DNA of 41,481 bases from contig CAYJIX010000016.1 in assembly GCA_964370375.1 (NCBI GenBank), positions 1 to 41,481 on the forward strand, written 5' to 3'. This stretch comes from CAYJIX01 sp964370375 (GTDB lineage Bacteria > Desulfobacterota > Desulfovibrionia > Desulfovibrionales > Desulfovibrionaceae). A program made the position numbers and the translations under genes. The notes below the pieces were generated by a model that did not search any database, was not told the origin of the DNA, and worked only from the letters and a program-made list of their open reading frames with translations. Shown here one piece after another: positions 33,650-41,425 of the stretch; the first letter of the stretch is position 1; each line of letters starts with the position of its first letter.

Positions 33650-35059
33650 ATGAACAAACGAAAGTTTGCTACGTTATTCCCCTTTGTCTGTTTTTTTTTC
33701 ATTCTTTGCATGCCTGCTGACTGGCTGCATATGCCGGGTCTTACCGTCATTGAACAACGGGTTGTGGCTATTTTTTTTCTGGCAGCCCTTTGCTGGGTGC
33801 TTGAACCTATCCCCATTTTTGCCACATCGGTGCTGATTATTGTGCTTGAGCTTTTGCTCATCTCTAACAAGGGGCTGGCTTTTTTGCACAGTACAGAACC
33901 TGATTTTGGAAAGCTTTTGCGCTATCAAGACATCATGGCAACCTTTGCCTCTCCCATTATCATGCTTTTTTTGGGGGGCTTTTTCCTTGCCATGGCTGCC
34001 ACAAAGTACCGTTTGGACATCAACTTGGCCCGTGTTTTTTTAAAACCGTTTGGGAAAAATCCGTACCATGTGCTGCTTGGGCTTATGCTCATCACCACCG
34101 TATTTTCCATGTTCATGAGCAATACGGCCACAACAGCCATGATGCTTTCCATTTTAACGCCTGTGCTTATGGCCCTGCCTGATAAAGACCCGGGACGCAT
34201 TGCCTATGTTTTGGCTATTCCTTTGGCTGCCAATATCGGCGGCATAGCAACACCCATTGGCACGCCTCCAAATGCTGTGGCCCTTGAATACCTTATGGAC
34301 ATACAGCCCATCACCTTTGGCGGTTGGATGCTTTTTGGCGTGCCGTTTGTTTTGGTCTTGTTGTTCTTTAGCTGGTGGCTTTTGCGCTTTATTTTTCCCA
34401 TACAAGTGCCAAGCATTGAACTGGATATCAAAGGCCGCTTTATGAAAAACTGGCAAGCCATTGTGGTGTATGTCACCTTTGCTGTTACCGTGCTTTGCTG
34501 GATGGGGGGAAACCTTATTGGGCTAAACTCTGAAGTTGTGGCGCTCATACCTGTGGCGGTTTTTGTTTCTACAAAAATCATTACCCGAGAAGACATGAAA
34601 ACCCTGTCTTGGGATGTACTGTGGCTTGTTTCCGGCGGCATTGCCCTTGGCCTTGCCCTGCAAAAAACAGGACTTGCAGCACGCATGGTGTCAAGCGTTC
34701 CCTTTGACAGCCTTGCCCCTGTTGCCGTGCTTGTGGCGGCCTGTTCCCTGACCTTGATCATGGCAAACTTTATGTCGCACACAGCCACAGCTAACCTTTT
34801 GCTGCCACTTATGGCGGTCATGTCTCATCAGCTTACCGGCCTTGAAGCCTTTGGTGGGTCTGTTGGCTTGCTTTTGGCTGTAACCTTTGCCGCGTCCCTT
34901 GGCATGTCGTTGCCCATTAGCACGCCGCCAAATGCCCTTGCCAGTGCTACAGGTATGGTGCACACTAAAGATATGGCAAAAATCGGCATTATTGTGGGCA
35001 TTGTTGGTATGGTGTTGACTTTTGCTATGTTGCTATTGTTCCCCATAGTAGGCAGTTGA
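33650..35059 (+). CDS. DASS/SLC13 family anion:sodium symporter
   Basis: A 469-residue polytopic inner-membrane transporter of about eleven to twelve helices. The two-fold repeated substrate and Na+ motifs are visible: SNTATT (157-162) with IGTPPNAVAL in the first half, and SHTATA with ISTPPNALAS in the second. SNT/SHT pairs of this type occur in di- and tricarboxylate carriers, so succinate, malate or citrate is likely; sulfate is a less likely alternative given the classical motif. It stands between two repeat-containing gaps. Its TGA stop lies inside the dispersed repeat (AGTTGAAAAAGGG). Confidence 0.85.
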   Translation: MNKRKFATLFPFVCFFFILCMPADWLHMPGLTVIEQRVVAIFFLAALCWVLEPIPIFATSVLIIVLELLLISNKGLAFLHSTEPDFGKLLRYQDIMATFASPIIMLFLGGFFLAMAATKYRLDINLARVFLKPFGKNPYHVLLGLMLITTVFSMFMSNTATTAMMLSILTPVLMALPDKDPGRIAYVLAIPLAANIGGIATPIGTPPNAVALEYLMDIQPITFGGWMLFGVPFVLVLLFFSWWLLRFIFPIQVPSIELDIKGRFMKNWQAIVVYVTFAVTVLCWMGGNLIGLNSEVVALIPVAVFVSTKIITREDMKTLSWDVLWLVSGGIALGLALQKTGLAARMVSSVPFDSLAPVAVLVAACSLTLIMANFMSHTATANLLLPLMAVMSHQLTGLEAFGGSVGLLLAVTFAASLGMSLPISTPPNALASATGMVHTKDMAKIGIIVGIVGMVLTFAMLLLFPIVGS

Positions 35060-35341
35060 AAAAGGGCTGTCTGGGTTGTCAGCTGGACAATTTTTGTCGG
35101 GTCATGGGGGGAAGAACCCCACTCCTCTCCTAAAATTGTCCGCTTCCTACCATCCAACCCTTTTTGAACAGCCTGCACAGGATGAAGATTGGGGAGGGAG
35201 GCAAGGAAGCCAGCTTGCTTTTTCCTTACATCTTACACTTTTTGAGCTGCCTGCTTCACTAGCAGTTAGAGGACAGGGGAAAAAATTCCTCTCGTAAAAT
35301 TCACCACTTCATTGTCTCCGGCACTTTTTGAACAGCCTGCG
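35051..35341. repeat. Dispersed repeat cluster between transporter and kinase genes
   Basis: 35051-35176 is an imperfect palindrome: GTTGAAAAAGGG and GGACAATTTT on the left answer AAAATTGTCC (35133-35142) and CCCTTTTTGAAC on the right. Its centre is GGTCATGGGGGGAAG (35100-35114), shared with a hairpin at 37524-37578. Exact TTTTTGAACAGCCT cores are at 35161-35174 and 35326-35339, with a degenerate one near 35239-35253. The copy at 35161 is followed by GGATGAAG as in the array at 1-158. The gap to 35440 holds no gene; an upstream in-frame start of the kinase at 35312 lies in this repeat. Confidence 0.8.
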
Positions 35342-35440
35342 GAAAATTTGTTTTACAATTTTTTTGAAGCATACCTTTGGGCCAGACGGCTCACCGCATT
35401 CGGTACCAGACAGTTTTTTAACCTCTCGCCAGAGGATATT

Positions 35441-36805
35441 ATGGACAGAATAGCAAACGCTCGCCTTATCGAGCGTATTACCCAAGATTATTTCACCAAT
35501 ACAGACCGTCAGATACACCTTCAGACGGGCGATGTGCTCATGGAACAAGATGAGCACAATAGCCGCCTGTATTACATCTGGAGCGGCTCTTTTTCTGGCA
35601 CTATTCGCTATGAAAACGAATTGGGAGAAGAAGAGCAACTTGAACTTTTTCGCGCTGTTGAAGGGGATTTTTTGGGTGTGTACAGTTTATTTTCGAGCTC
35701 GCGTGCTGCCGCAACACGGGTTACCTGCTTAGAACCTGCTGTGCTTGCCTGGATTGACCGTACAACGCCTGCCATAAACGAGGCTGAATACGGCAATTTG
35801 CGCGAACAACTTATCCCTATAGTGCTGGAAGAACTTTCGCACCGCCAAAAACGTCTTTCCAAGGCAGCTCATGAGCGCGAAGTCGCCGTAGGGCGTTTGC
35901 ATATCGCAGAAAAACTTTCAACCATTGGCCAGCTTTCCACAGGGATTGCCCATGAGCTCAACAATGCCCTTGGTGTGCTTGAACGCACAGCAGGACACCT
36001 AACCTCAACCCTAGAAAACCTGCTGCGCCAGCATGAACCTGAGCATGTGCGCTGGTTTGAGCTTGGCCTTGAAAAAGGGCAAACGGTTGGCAGCAGTGTT
36101 GTACGGCAGCGGGCCAAGGTGTTTACAGAGCGATTTGGGCTTGACGCAGAACTTGCCAAAAACCTTGCCCGTAGCACAGACCCTGATACTATGACCGCGT
36201 TGCCAAACGATGTGGCAACATGTATTTCTTTATGGGAAACAGGGCGTGACTGCCATGACATGCAGCTTGCGGCCAAACATTCTGCAAGCATTGTCCGCTC
36301 TGTCAAAGAGCTTGCAGGGGCAGACAAAGTATATCAAGGGAATGTTGACCTAAACACTACGTTGTCTGAAGCCTTGTCGCTTTTGCAAAGCGATCTTCGC
36401 CAGGTTACGGTAGAAAAAAACCTTGCGGCTGACCTTCCTTCCGTATGGGGGAATAGCAGTGAATTTGTGCAAGTATGGGTAAATATTATTAAAAATGCAA
36501 GCGATGCCTTAAAAGAATCCAACACTCAAAACCCACTTATTGTGATAAGCAGCAACCTGCACAGCAAACGCGCCCTTGAAATATGCTTGACCAACAACGG
36601 GCCGCCAATCCCCGAAAACCTTCTTCCCCGTCTGTTTTTGCCAAACATTACCACCAAAAAAGGCGTTGGCAGCAGCATGGGCCTTGGCCTTGGCCTTTGT
36701 ATTACTAAACGTATTATTGACAGTTACCATGGTGAAATATCAGTAAAAAGCGATACTAACGGAACAAGCTTTTGTGTAATTTTGCCTCTTACTTCTACAC
36801 CATAA
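35441..36805 (+). CDS. Sensor histidine kinase with a CRP-like N-terminal domain
   Basis: A 454-residue soluble kinase with no membrane helix. Residues about 22-107 resemble a cyclic-nucleotide-binding/CRP beta-roll (IHLQTGDVLMEQDEHNSRLYYIWSG, AVEGDFLGVYSLF). A HisKA domain follows with the phospho-acceptor His171 in STGIAHELNNALG, a long inserted helical segment, and an HATPase domain with the N box (Asn352 in NIIKNASDAL), GPPIPENLLPRLFLPNITTK and GLGLGLCITKRII. The start at 35441 has AGAGGAT upstream; the 43-residue longer form would be encoded by the dispersed repeat. The cognate regulator follows 33 bases later. The ligand is not evident. Confidence 0.88.
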   Translation: MDRIANARLIERITQDYFTNTDRQIHLQTGDVLMEQDEHNSRLYYIWSGSFSGTIRYENELGEEEQLELFRAVEGDFLGVYSLFSSSRAAATRVTCLEPAVLAWIDRTTPAINEAEYGNLREQLIPIVLEELSHRQKRLSKAAHEREVAVGRLHIAEKLSTIGQLSTGIAHELNNALGVLERTAGHLTSTLENLLRQHEPEHVRWFELGLEKGQTVGSSVVRQRAKVFTERFGLDAELAKNLARSTDPDTMTALPNDVATCISLWETGRDCHDMQLAAKHSASIVRSVKELAGADKVYQGNVDLNTTLSEALSLLQSDLRQVTVEKNLAADLPSVWGNSSEFVQVWVNIIKNASDALKESNTQNPLIVISSNLHSKRALEICLTNNGPPIPENLLPRLFLPNITTKKGVGSSMGLGLGLCITKRIIDSYHGEISVKSDTNGTSFCVILPLTSTP

Positions 36806-36838
36806 TGTTTAGGCCTTGCGCCCATAAGGAGCGATAGC

Positions 36839-37321
36839 ATGGAAAAACCCATTATTGTATGCGTTGATGACCAACGTGAAGTGTTAACCAGCGTGACGCG
36901 CGATCTTGCTTCGTTAAGCGCATGGGTGCAGATTGAAGAATGCGAGTCTGCCGACGAGGCAAAGGAACTGCTCGAAGAACTTACTGCCGAAGGCAAGCCC
37001 GTAGCCCTTATTTTATGCGACCACATCATGCCGGGCACAAGCGGTGTTGCCTTTTTGATCGATTTAGCCAGGGACAGTAGCTTTAAACATACCCGAAAAG
37101 TATTGCTTACAGGGCAAGCCACCCACAAAGACACCATCGAAGCGGTCAACAGCGCGCAGATCGATTTTTATTTTGAAAAACCGTGGCAACAAGACCGCTT
37201 GCTGAGTACATGTTGCCGACTTGTTTCTGAATACCTTTTTGATACGGGCCTTTATACCGAAGAATTTCGCACGGTTATTGACCCGCAAGTCTTATTGCGC
37301 CGCCTAAGCGGTAGAGAATAG
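36839..37321 (+). CDS. Response regulator, receiver domain only
   Basis: A 160-residue receiver protein without a DNA-binding domain. The acidic pair is Asp10/Asp11, the phosphorylated residue Asp61 in LILCDHIMPG, the switch Thr91 in LLTGQA and Lys114 in FEKPW. A tail of about 40 residues after the domain (SEYLFDTGLYTEEFR) has no known fold. The AGGAGC site precedes the start. Adjacent to the kinase, it is its likely partner and probably acts by protein contact. Confidence 0.88.
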   Translation: MEKPIIVCVDDQREVLTSVTRDLASLSAWVQIEECESADEAKELLEELTAEGKPVALILCDHIMPGTSGVAFLIDLARDSSFKHTRKVLLTGQATHKDTIEAVNSAQIDFYFEKPWQQDRLLSTCCRLVSEYLFDTGLYTEEFRTVIDPQVLLRRLSGRE

Positions 37322-37415
37322 CAAAACCACACTGCAAAGCCTTTGGATAAAAGCTATCGCTGCATCAGTCAAAGCGTGTCTTTTGCTCTACGTTTTCTAG
37401 GCAGTGCCTACACGT

Positions 37416-37736
37416 GCAGACACTACCTAGCTGCTAATGTGGATTTTTAGTATTTCCTGCACCTTACTTACCAGTCATAGTGAGTTTTGATACATCAGTT
37501 CAAAACGTGCCGGATGCAAGGAAAAGGGCAAGGAAAATCAGGGAGGCTTCCCCCCATGACCTGATTTTCCTTACCCTTTAACGCCGCAGAGCCTGCACGA
37601 GCGGCTTTTCGGTTATCTCTGCGTCAGATTTCATCCACCTTTTCGGTCACGTACCAAGGCGTACGCTCCCTCAATGCGCATTCATCTTCCTAGATATAAC
37701 GCGAAAATCCATCTCGCGCAGACACTACCTAGCTGC
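37416..37736. repeat. 0.3-kb non-coding segment between 19-bp direct repeats
   Basis: GCAGACACTACCTAGCTGC occurs at 37416-37434 and again exactly at 37718-37736. The first copy also forms a near-palindrome with CTAGGCAGTG just before it. Between the repeats is a strong hairpin (37524-37542/37560-37578, 18 of 19 bp) whose loop region contains the complement of GGTCATGGGGGGAAG, then GCCGC/GCGGC and CGTAC/GTACG inverted repeats. No gene is present. It fills the gap between the response regulator and the end of pyrC. Confidence 0.7.
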
Positions 37737-37743
37737 GGATGTA

Positions 37744-39009
37744 TTATACAATCTGGTGGCCGCCAATCCAATGCGCCGTAACCCTACCCTTCATGGTTTG
37801 GCCAAGCCAAGGTGTGTTGTGGCTTTTGGAATGCAGATTTTTTGGCTCCACAACCCATTCAAGGCTCGGATCAAACAAGAAGAAGTTTGCAGGATCGCCT
37901 TCTGCAAAGGTATTTTTAGCCAGTTTAAAGATACGGGCCGGCTCATCGCTCCAAAGGCGGATCAAATCCTTTTCGTCAATAACGCCTTCACGCACCAAGC
38001 CGTACATGACACAAAGAGCCACATCAAGGCCGGTAAAGCCGTTGGGGGCTTCATCAAAGGCCACTTCTTTTTCATGGGCAGCGTGGGGTGAGTGATCGGT
38101 CACAAGGATATCAATGGTGCCGTCTTTAATGGCTTTACGCAACGCGGCAATGTCGTTTTGAGTACGAAGGGGCGGATTGATTTTGCCCAAGGTGTTGTAA
38201 CCTGCCACGGTATTTTCGTCCAAGGTCAGGTAGTGCGGACAGGTTTCTGCTGTGACTTGCACGCCTTTTACCTTACCCCAAGCAATAACGTCCAGCGTGC
38301 GAGCAGCTGAAACATGCGCAATATGCACAGGCACATTGAGGTAATCGGCAAGCATGATGTTGCGCATGGCTTGCAAGGCTTCTGCCACATCGGGCTGGCC
38401 TTTTACTCCCATTTTGCCGCTAAGCTCCCCTTCGTTCATGTGGGATTTGCACGCAAGGTAAGGATCTTCACAATGGTCAATGACTGGCAATTCAAGGTCT
38501 GCCGCATATTCCAGCACGCGGCGGAACAGTTCGGTATTGCCCACAGGGATCCCATCGTTAGAAATAGCCACACAACCATTTGCCTGCATGTCAGCCATAG
38601 GGGCCATGACTTCACCTTTAAGGCCAATGGTCGCTGCACCAATAGGATGCACAAAAGGCCCGTTGGGGAAGGCTTTTTTACCGGCAGCAACGATACGCGC
38701 AGTGACACTGCCTTCATCATTGATAGGGTCAGTATTGGCCATGCACATAACCGCGCCAAAACCGCCGTGCACAGCTGCCTTTAAGCCTGATTCCACACTT
38801 TCCTTCCACTCAAAACCAGGCTCACGCAAATGCACATGAGCGTCAATAAAGCTTGGAAAAACTATTTGGCCTTTGGCATCAATGACCTTGGCATCAGAAG
38901 GCTTTGCAAGGCTACCGTGAGCCTTCATGCCGGCAATCTTGTCGCCATTGACCAAGATGTCAACGCTTTGCCCAAGATAAAGAGCATTTTCTATAAACAC
39001 GAGCGACAT
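37744..39009 (-). CDS. pyrC: Dihydroorotase
   Basis: A 421-residue class I dihydroorotase for the third step of pyrimidine synthesis (carbamoyl aspartate to dihydroorotate). Metal ligands His58 and His60 are in DAHVHLREPG; CMANTDP, AISNDGIPV, HIAHVSAARTL and LVTDHSPHA complete the site. It differs from the amidohydrolase at 285-1634 by the LREPG/ANTDP motifs. It begins two bases after the pyrB stop, with GGAGG inside pyrB, so the two are coupled. Confidence 0.95.
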   Translation of the reverse strand: MSLVFIENALYLGQSVDILVNGDKIAGMKAHGSLAKPSDAKVIDAKGQIVFPSFIDAHVHLREPGFEWKESVESGLKAAVHGGFGAVMCMANTDPINDEGSVTARIVAAGKKAFPNGPFVHPIGAATIGLKGEVMAPMADMQANGCVAISNDGIPVGNTELFRRVLEYAADLELPVIDHCEDPYLACKSHMNEGELSGKMGVKGQPDVAEALQAMRNIMLADYLNVPVHIAHVSAARTLDVIAWGKVKGVQVTAETCPHYLTLDENTVAGYNTLGKINPPLRTQNDIAALRKAIKDGTIDILVTDHSPHAAHEKEVAFDEAPNGFTGLDVALCVMYGLVREGVIDEKDLIRLWSDEPARIFKLAKNTFAEGDPANFFLFDPSLEWVVEPKNLHSKSHNTPWLGQTMKGRVTAHWIGGHQIV

Positions 39010-39011
39010 GA

Positions 39012-39968
39012 TTAACGGCCTCCGGCGTCAGAGTGTGTCAAAAGAACCAAAATGGCCATGCGCACGGCCACTCCGGAAGAAACCTGATCAAGGATCAAAG
39101 AATCTGAACAATCGGCAATGCTGCCGGACACATCAAGCCCGCGGATGATGGGGCCGGGGTGCATGATCTTGCCGCCCGGTTTGATCATGTCAAGGTGCTT
39201 CATATCAAGGCAGTACCGTGAAGAATATTCGCGCAAATCAGGCAAAAGCCCCGATTCCAAACGCTCGGTCTGCACGCGCAAGCTCATGATGGTATCCACG
39301 CCTTCAATGGCTTTTTCTAAATTTGTGTACACTTCCACGGGCCAATTGTGCACGCCGGCAGGCAACAAGGTGCGCGGCGCACAAAGCCGTACATTAACGC
39401 CAAGCTGTGTCAACAAAAGCACGTTGGAGCGGCATACGCGGCTGTGCGCGCAATCGCCGACAATGGTGAGGGTTTTTCCGGCAAAATCATTCCCCCAACA
39501 TTTTTGGCGCAACGTATGCGCATCAAGCAAAGCTTGGGTTGGGTGCGCGTGCCAGCCATCCCCTGCGTTCACCACGCTGCACGCAAGACGCTCGCCTAAA
39601 AATTGGGCGGCGCCACTGCTGCTGTGACGAATGACAATGACATCGGGATTCATGGCTTCTAGGGTTAAGGCAGTGTCTTTAAGGCTTTCACCCTTTTTCA
39701 GGCTTGAGCCCGTTTTGCCAAGGGCAAAGGTGTCTGCCGAAAGACGCTTACCGGCAATATCAAACGACACCTTTGTACGGGTACTATCCTCAGCAAAGAA
39801 AAGGATAACGCTTTTGCCTTTAAGGATGGGTACCTTCTTAATAGGACGAATGTTGACCTCATGCAAAGACGCGGCAGTATCAAGAAGGTGAAACACTTCC
39901 TGATTTGTCAGCTGATCTACCTCTAACAAGTCCTTGTGGGGCCAGTGGAAATGGTTTTCCTGTTGCAT
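39012..39968 (-). CDS. pyrB: Aspartate carbamoyltransferase catalytic subunit
   Basis: A 318-residue transcarbamoylase for the second step of pyrimidine synthesis. The carbamoyl-phosphate loop is STRTK (62-66); HSSSGAAQFL, NAGDGWHAHPTQALLDAHT and the late HPGPIIRG loop are diagnostic. No regulatory pyrI is next to it; pyrC follows directly, as in organisms where ATCase and dihydroorotase associate. AAAGG precedes the start. Control probably comes from the leader described separately. Confidence 0.96.
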   Translation of the reverse strand: MQQENHFHWPHKDLLEVDQLTNQEVFHLLDTAASLHEVNIRPIKKVPILKGKSVILFFAEDSTRTKVSFDIAGKRLSADTFALGKTGSSLKKGESLKDTALTLEAMNPDVIVIRHSSSGAAQFLGERLACSVVNAGDGWHAHPTQALLDAHTLRQKCWGNDFAGKTLTIVGDCAHSRVCRSNVLLLTQLGVNVRLCAPRTLLPAGVHNWPVEVYTNLEKAIEGVDTIMSLRVQTERLESGLLPDLREYSSRYCLDMKHLDMIKPGGKIMHPGPIIRGLDVSGSIADCSDSLILDQVSSGVAVRMAILVLLTHSDAGGR

Positions 39969-40030
39969 GGCTACCTTTTGTTGTTTATGGCAGAAGTTTT
40001 CTGCCTGTTAGACGCCGCTTCCCAACATGC

Positions 40031-40363
40031 TTAGGGATGCGGCAAAAAAAAACCCCGCATAACGGGGATTATTTTAAAAAAAACAAATGTTCCTGAAAAA
40101 AAACAGGAATTCCATGCAGTCGCTGCATAAACGGAACAGGTGCAATGGCTACCGTTTTTATGGAAGGCGTTTTTGCGTGGCTCATGGTTTTTCCTAACTT
40201 GATTGTCAAACTTACCAAACGTATCAAGCTTGCCAAACATGCCAAGCATGATCGTTCGGCTCAATTCGTCATGCTTTGCATGATAGCTTTTTCGTCCTTC
40301 GATGTAAAGGTTTTCTTGCAAAAAATCGTAGGGCCTACCTGTCTTTTGTAAGGCATTGTTCAT
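40031..40363 (-). CDS. Putative pyrBC leader ORF
   Basis: A 110-codon ORF that spans the attenuator and ends 63 bases before pyrB. Its last 24 codons (SGTFVFFKIIPVMRGFFLPHP) are dictated by the U-tracts and terminator, much as in the E. coli pyrL peptide. The first 80 codons show no recognisable domain and the ribosome site (AAGG) is very close to the ATG. A shorter internal start is possible. It may be regulatory only, or not translated at all. Confidence 0.3.
   Translation of the reverse strand: MNNALQKTGRPYDFLQENLYIEGRKSYHAKHDELSRTIMLGMFGKLDTFGKFDNQVRKNHEPRKNAFHKNGSHCTCSVYAATAWNSCFFSGTFVFFKIIPVMRGFFLPHP
40044..40070 (-). terminator. Intrinsic terminator upstream of pyrB
   Basis: On the - strand the stem CCCCG/CGGGG with a 5-base loop is followed by nine U. 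It lies 76 bases before the pyrB start codon and 500 bases beyond the next upstream gene, so it most likely acts as the leader attenuator of pyrBC. Confidence 0.8.
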
Positions 40364-40543
40364 GCCTTGCCATAAGTTGCCAATAATATTTCCTCTATTG
40401 CTGTACTACCCTTTTGCCAATAAAAAACTTTTTTGCTATCCTTTTTATAAAGAGTCTTGCACAGTTTTTTTTGCGCTTTTGCTGTGAGTATATGCTTGCG
40501 TTAACATAGACTTGTGCAGGAGTCTTTTATAGGGGGAACATGC

Positions 40544-40588
40544 ATGTCACTTAGCATCAACTACCCTATCACCCCAAATACTCAGTAG
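40544..40588 (+). pseudogene. Possible flagellin N-terminal remnant (short ORF)
   Basis: Fourteen codons (MSLSINYPITPNTQ) then TAG, behind a strong AGGGGGA at 40531-40537. The first seven residues resemble the start of bacterial flagellins (MSL-INYN/HN). It overlaps the end of the ABM gene on the other strand. It could equally be a chance ORF. Confidence 0.2.
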
Positions 40589-40919
40589 AATCCTTGGGCG
40601 CATGTTCCCTATCAACATTCGTATATTCACGCACGACAGTGGTGACTGTTATGGTGTAGCTTTCAAAAAGTTCTGTTTTGCCTTTAAGTTGGCTCATTCT
40701 ATGTTCTACTGTATTGCGCCAGCGGCTCAACGCTTCCTCGCTTTCCCATACATTCATGGACAAAAGCTTATTTTCATCATTCAAACTTTGAAAACGTTCC
40801 ATGCGCACAAAACCATCAAACCCTTCAAGCATGGGTTTGAGCATGGCGGCAAGTTCCATATACTTTGCCTTGCCTTGTGCAGAGGGTTTCACTTCAAAAA
40901 GCACAATATATTTACTCAT
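40569..40919 (-). CDS. ABM-fold (antibiotic biosynthesis monooxygenase-like) protein
   Basis: A 116-residue ferredoxin-like alpha/beta protein. FEVKPSAQGKAKYMELAAML, the short GFDGFVRMERFQSLNDENKLLSMNVWESEEALSRWRNTVEHR stretch and the Trp/His spacing are typical of the ABM family, which includes heme-degrading enzymes and quinol monooxygenases. The function cannot be fixed from sequence alone. The start overlaps the ogt stop (ATGA), so the two are co-translated, which hints at a damage- or oxidation-related role. Confidence 0.75.
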   Translation of the reverse strand: MSKYIVLFEVKPSAQGKAKYMELAAMLKPMLEGFDGFVRMERFQSLNDENKLLSMNVWESEEALSRWRNTVEHRMSQLKGKTELFESYTITVTTVVREYTNVDREHAPKDSTEYLG

Positions 40920-41380
40920 TTGTTCGAACTCTCCATGTCGAGCAAAAACTTTTTCAGCTCAAGGCCGCCAGCATACCCCACAAGTTTACCTGACGCACCA
41001 ATAACACGATGGCACGGCACAATGGCTGTAATGGGGTTTTTGTTGTTGGCATTACCAACAGCACGGCAAGCGTTGGCATTGCCCACAGCTACAGCAATAT
41101 CTTTATACGACCTTGTTTCTCCATACGGAATAGCACAAAGAGCCTGCCATACCTTTTTTTGAAACGCTGTACCGTGAAGCGTATATGGCACATCAAAGAC
41201 CTTTCTTTTTCCTGCAAGGTACTCACAAAACTGACTGTAAACGCTTTTTGTCAAAGGTGTTTCTACACCAAAATCCTTTATTTCTGCATCATGCAGTTTT
41301 TTGAACAAGACAACGCGCTCGCCCTCATATTTGATGATAAAAAAACCACATGCATGTTCATATATAGCAAAACCTTGCAT
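40916..41380 (-). CDS. ogt: Methylated-DNA-[protein]-cysteine S-methyltransferase
   Basis: A 154-residue suicide repair protein that removes alkyl groups from O6-guanine. The acceptor is Cys123 in VPCHRVIG; the recognition helix CRAVGNANNKNP (105-116) and GTAFQKKVWQALCAIPYGETRSY (70-92) precede it, and GYAGGLELKKFLL closes the domain. Length fits the Ogt form without an Ada domain. No clear promoter was identified; the gene lies at the head of the pair. Confidence 0.95.
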   Translation of the reverse strand: MQGFAIYEHACGFFIIKYEGERVVLFKKLHDAEIKDFGVETPLTKSVYSQFCEYLAGKRKVFDVPYTLHGTAFQKKVWQALCAIPYGETRSYKDIAVAVGNANACRAVGNANNKNPITAIVPCHRVIGASGKLVGYAGGLELKKFLLDMESSNK

Positions 41381-41425
41381 ACTAAATCCTTACAACATCA
41401 TATTTAACGTCGTTATACTATCGTT

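Larger units (their letters stand above)
39969..40363 (-). promoter_or_regulatory. pyrBC leader with a probable UTP-sensing attenuator
   Basis: Reading in the pyrB direction, the leader has a U8 run (40103-40096) in the loop of a TTCCTG/CAGGAA hairpin, a second U8 run (40083-40076), then an intrinsic terminator (40070-40044). The 7-bp hairpin GGCAGAA/TTCTGCC (39989-40005) sits just before the pyrB ribosome site. An ORF runs through the U-tracts and terminator. This is the layout of enterobacterial pyrBI, where low UTP makes polymerase pause in U-tracts and the leader-translating ribosome prevents termination. Confidence 0.6.

Noticed and set aside
35312..35440. N-terminal extension of the histidine kinase
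   Set aside because: The extra 43 codons include the dispersed repeat, and the ATG at 35441 has a good ribosome site.
40473..40490. Sigma-54-like promoter (TTGCAC followed by TTTTGCG)
   Set aside because: The distance between the GC elements is three bases too long for sigma-54.
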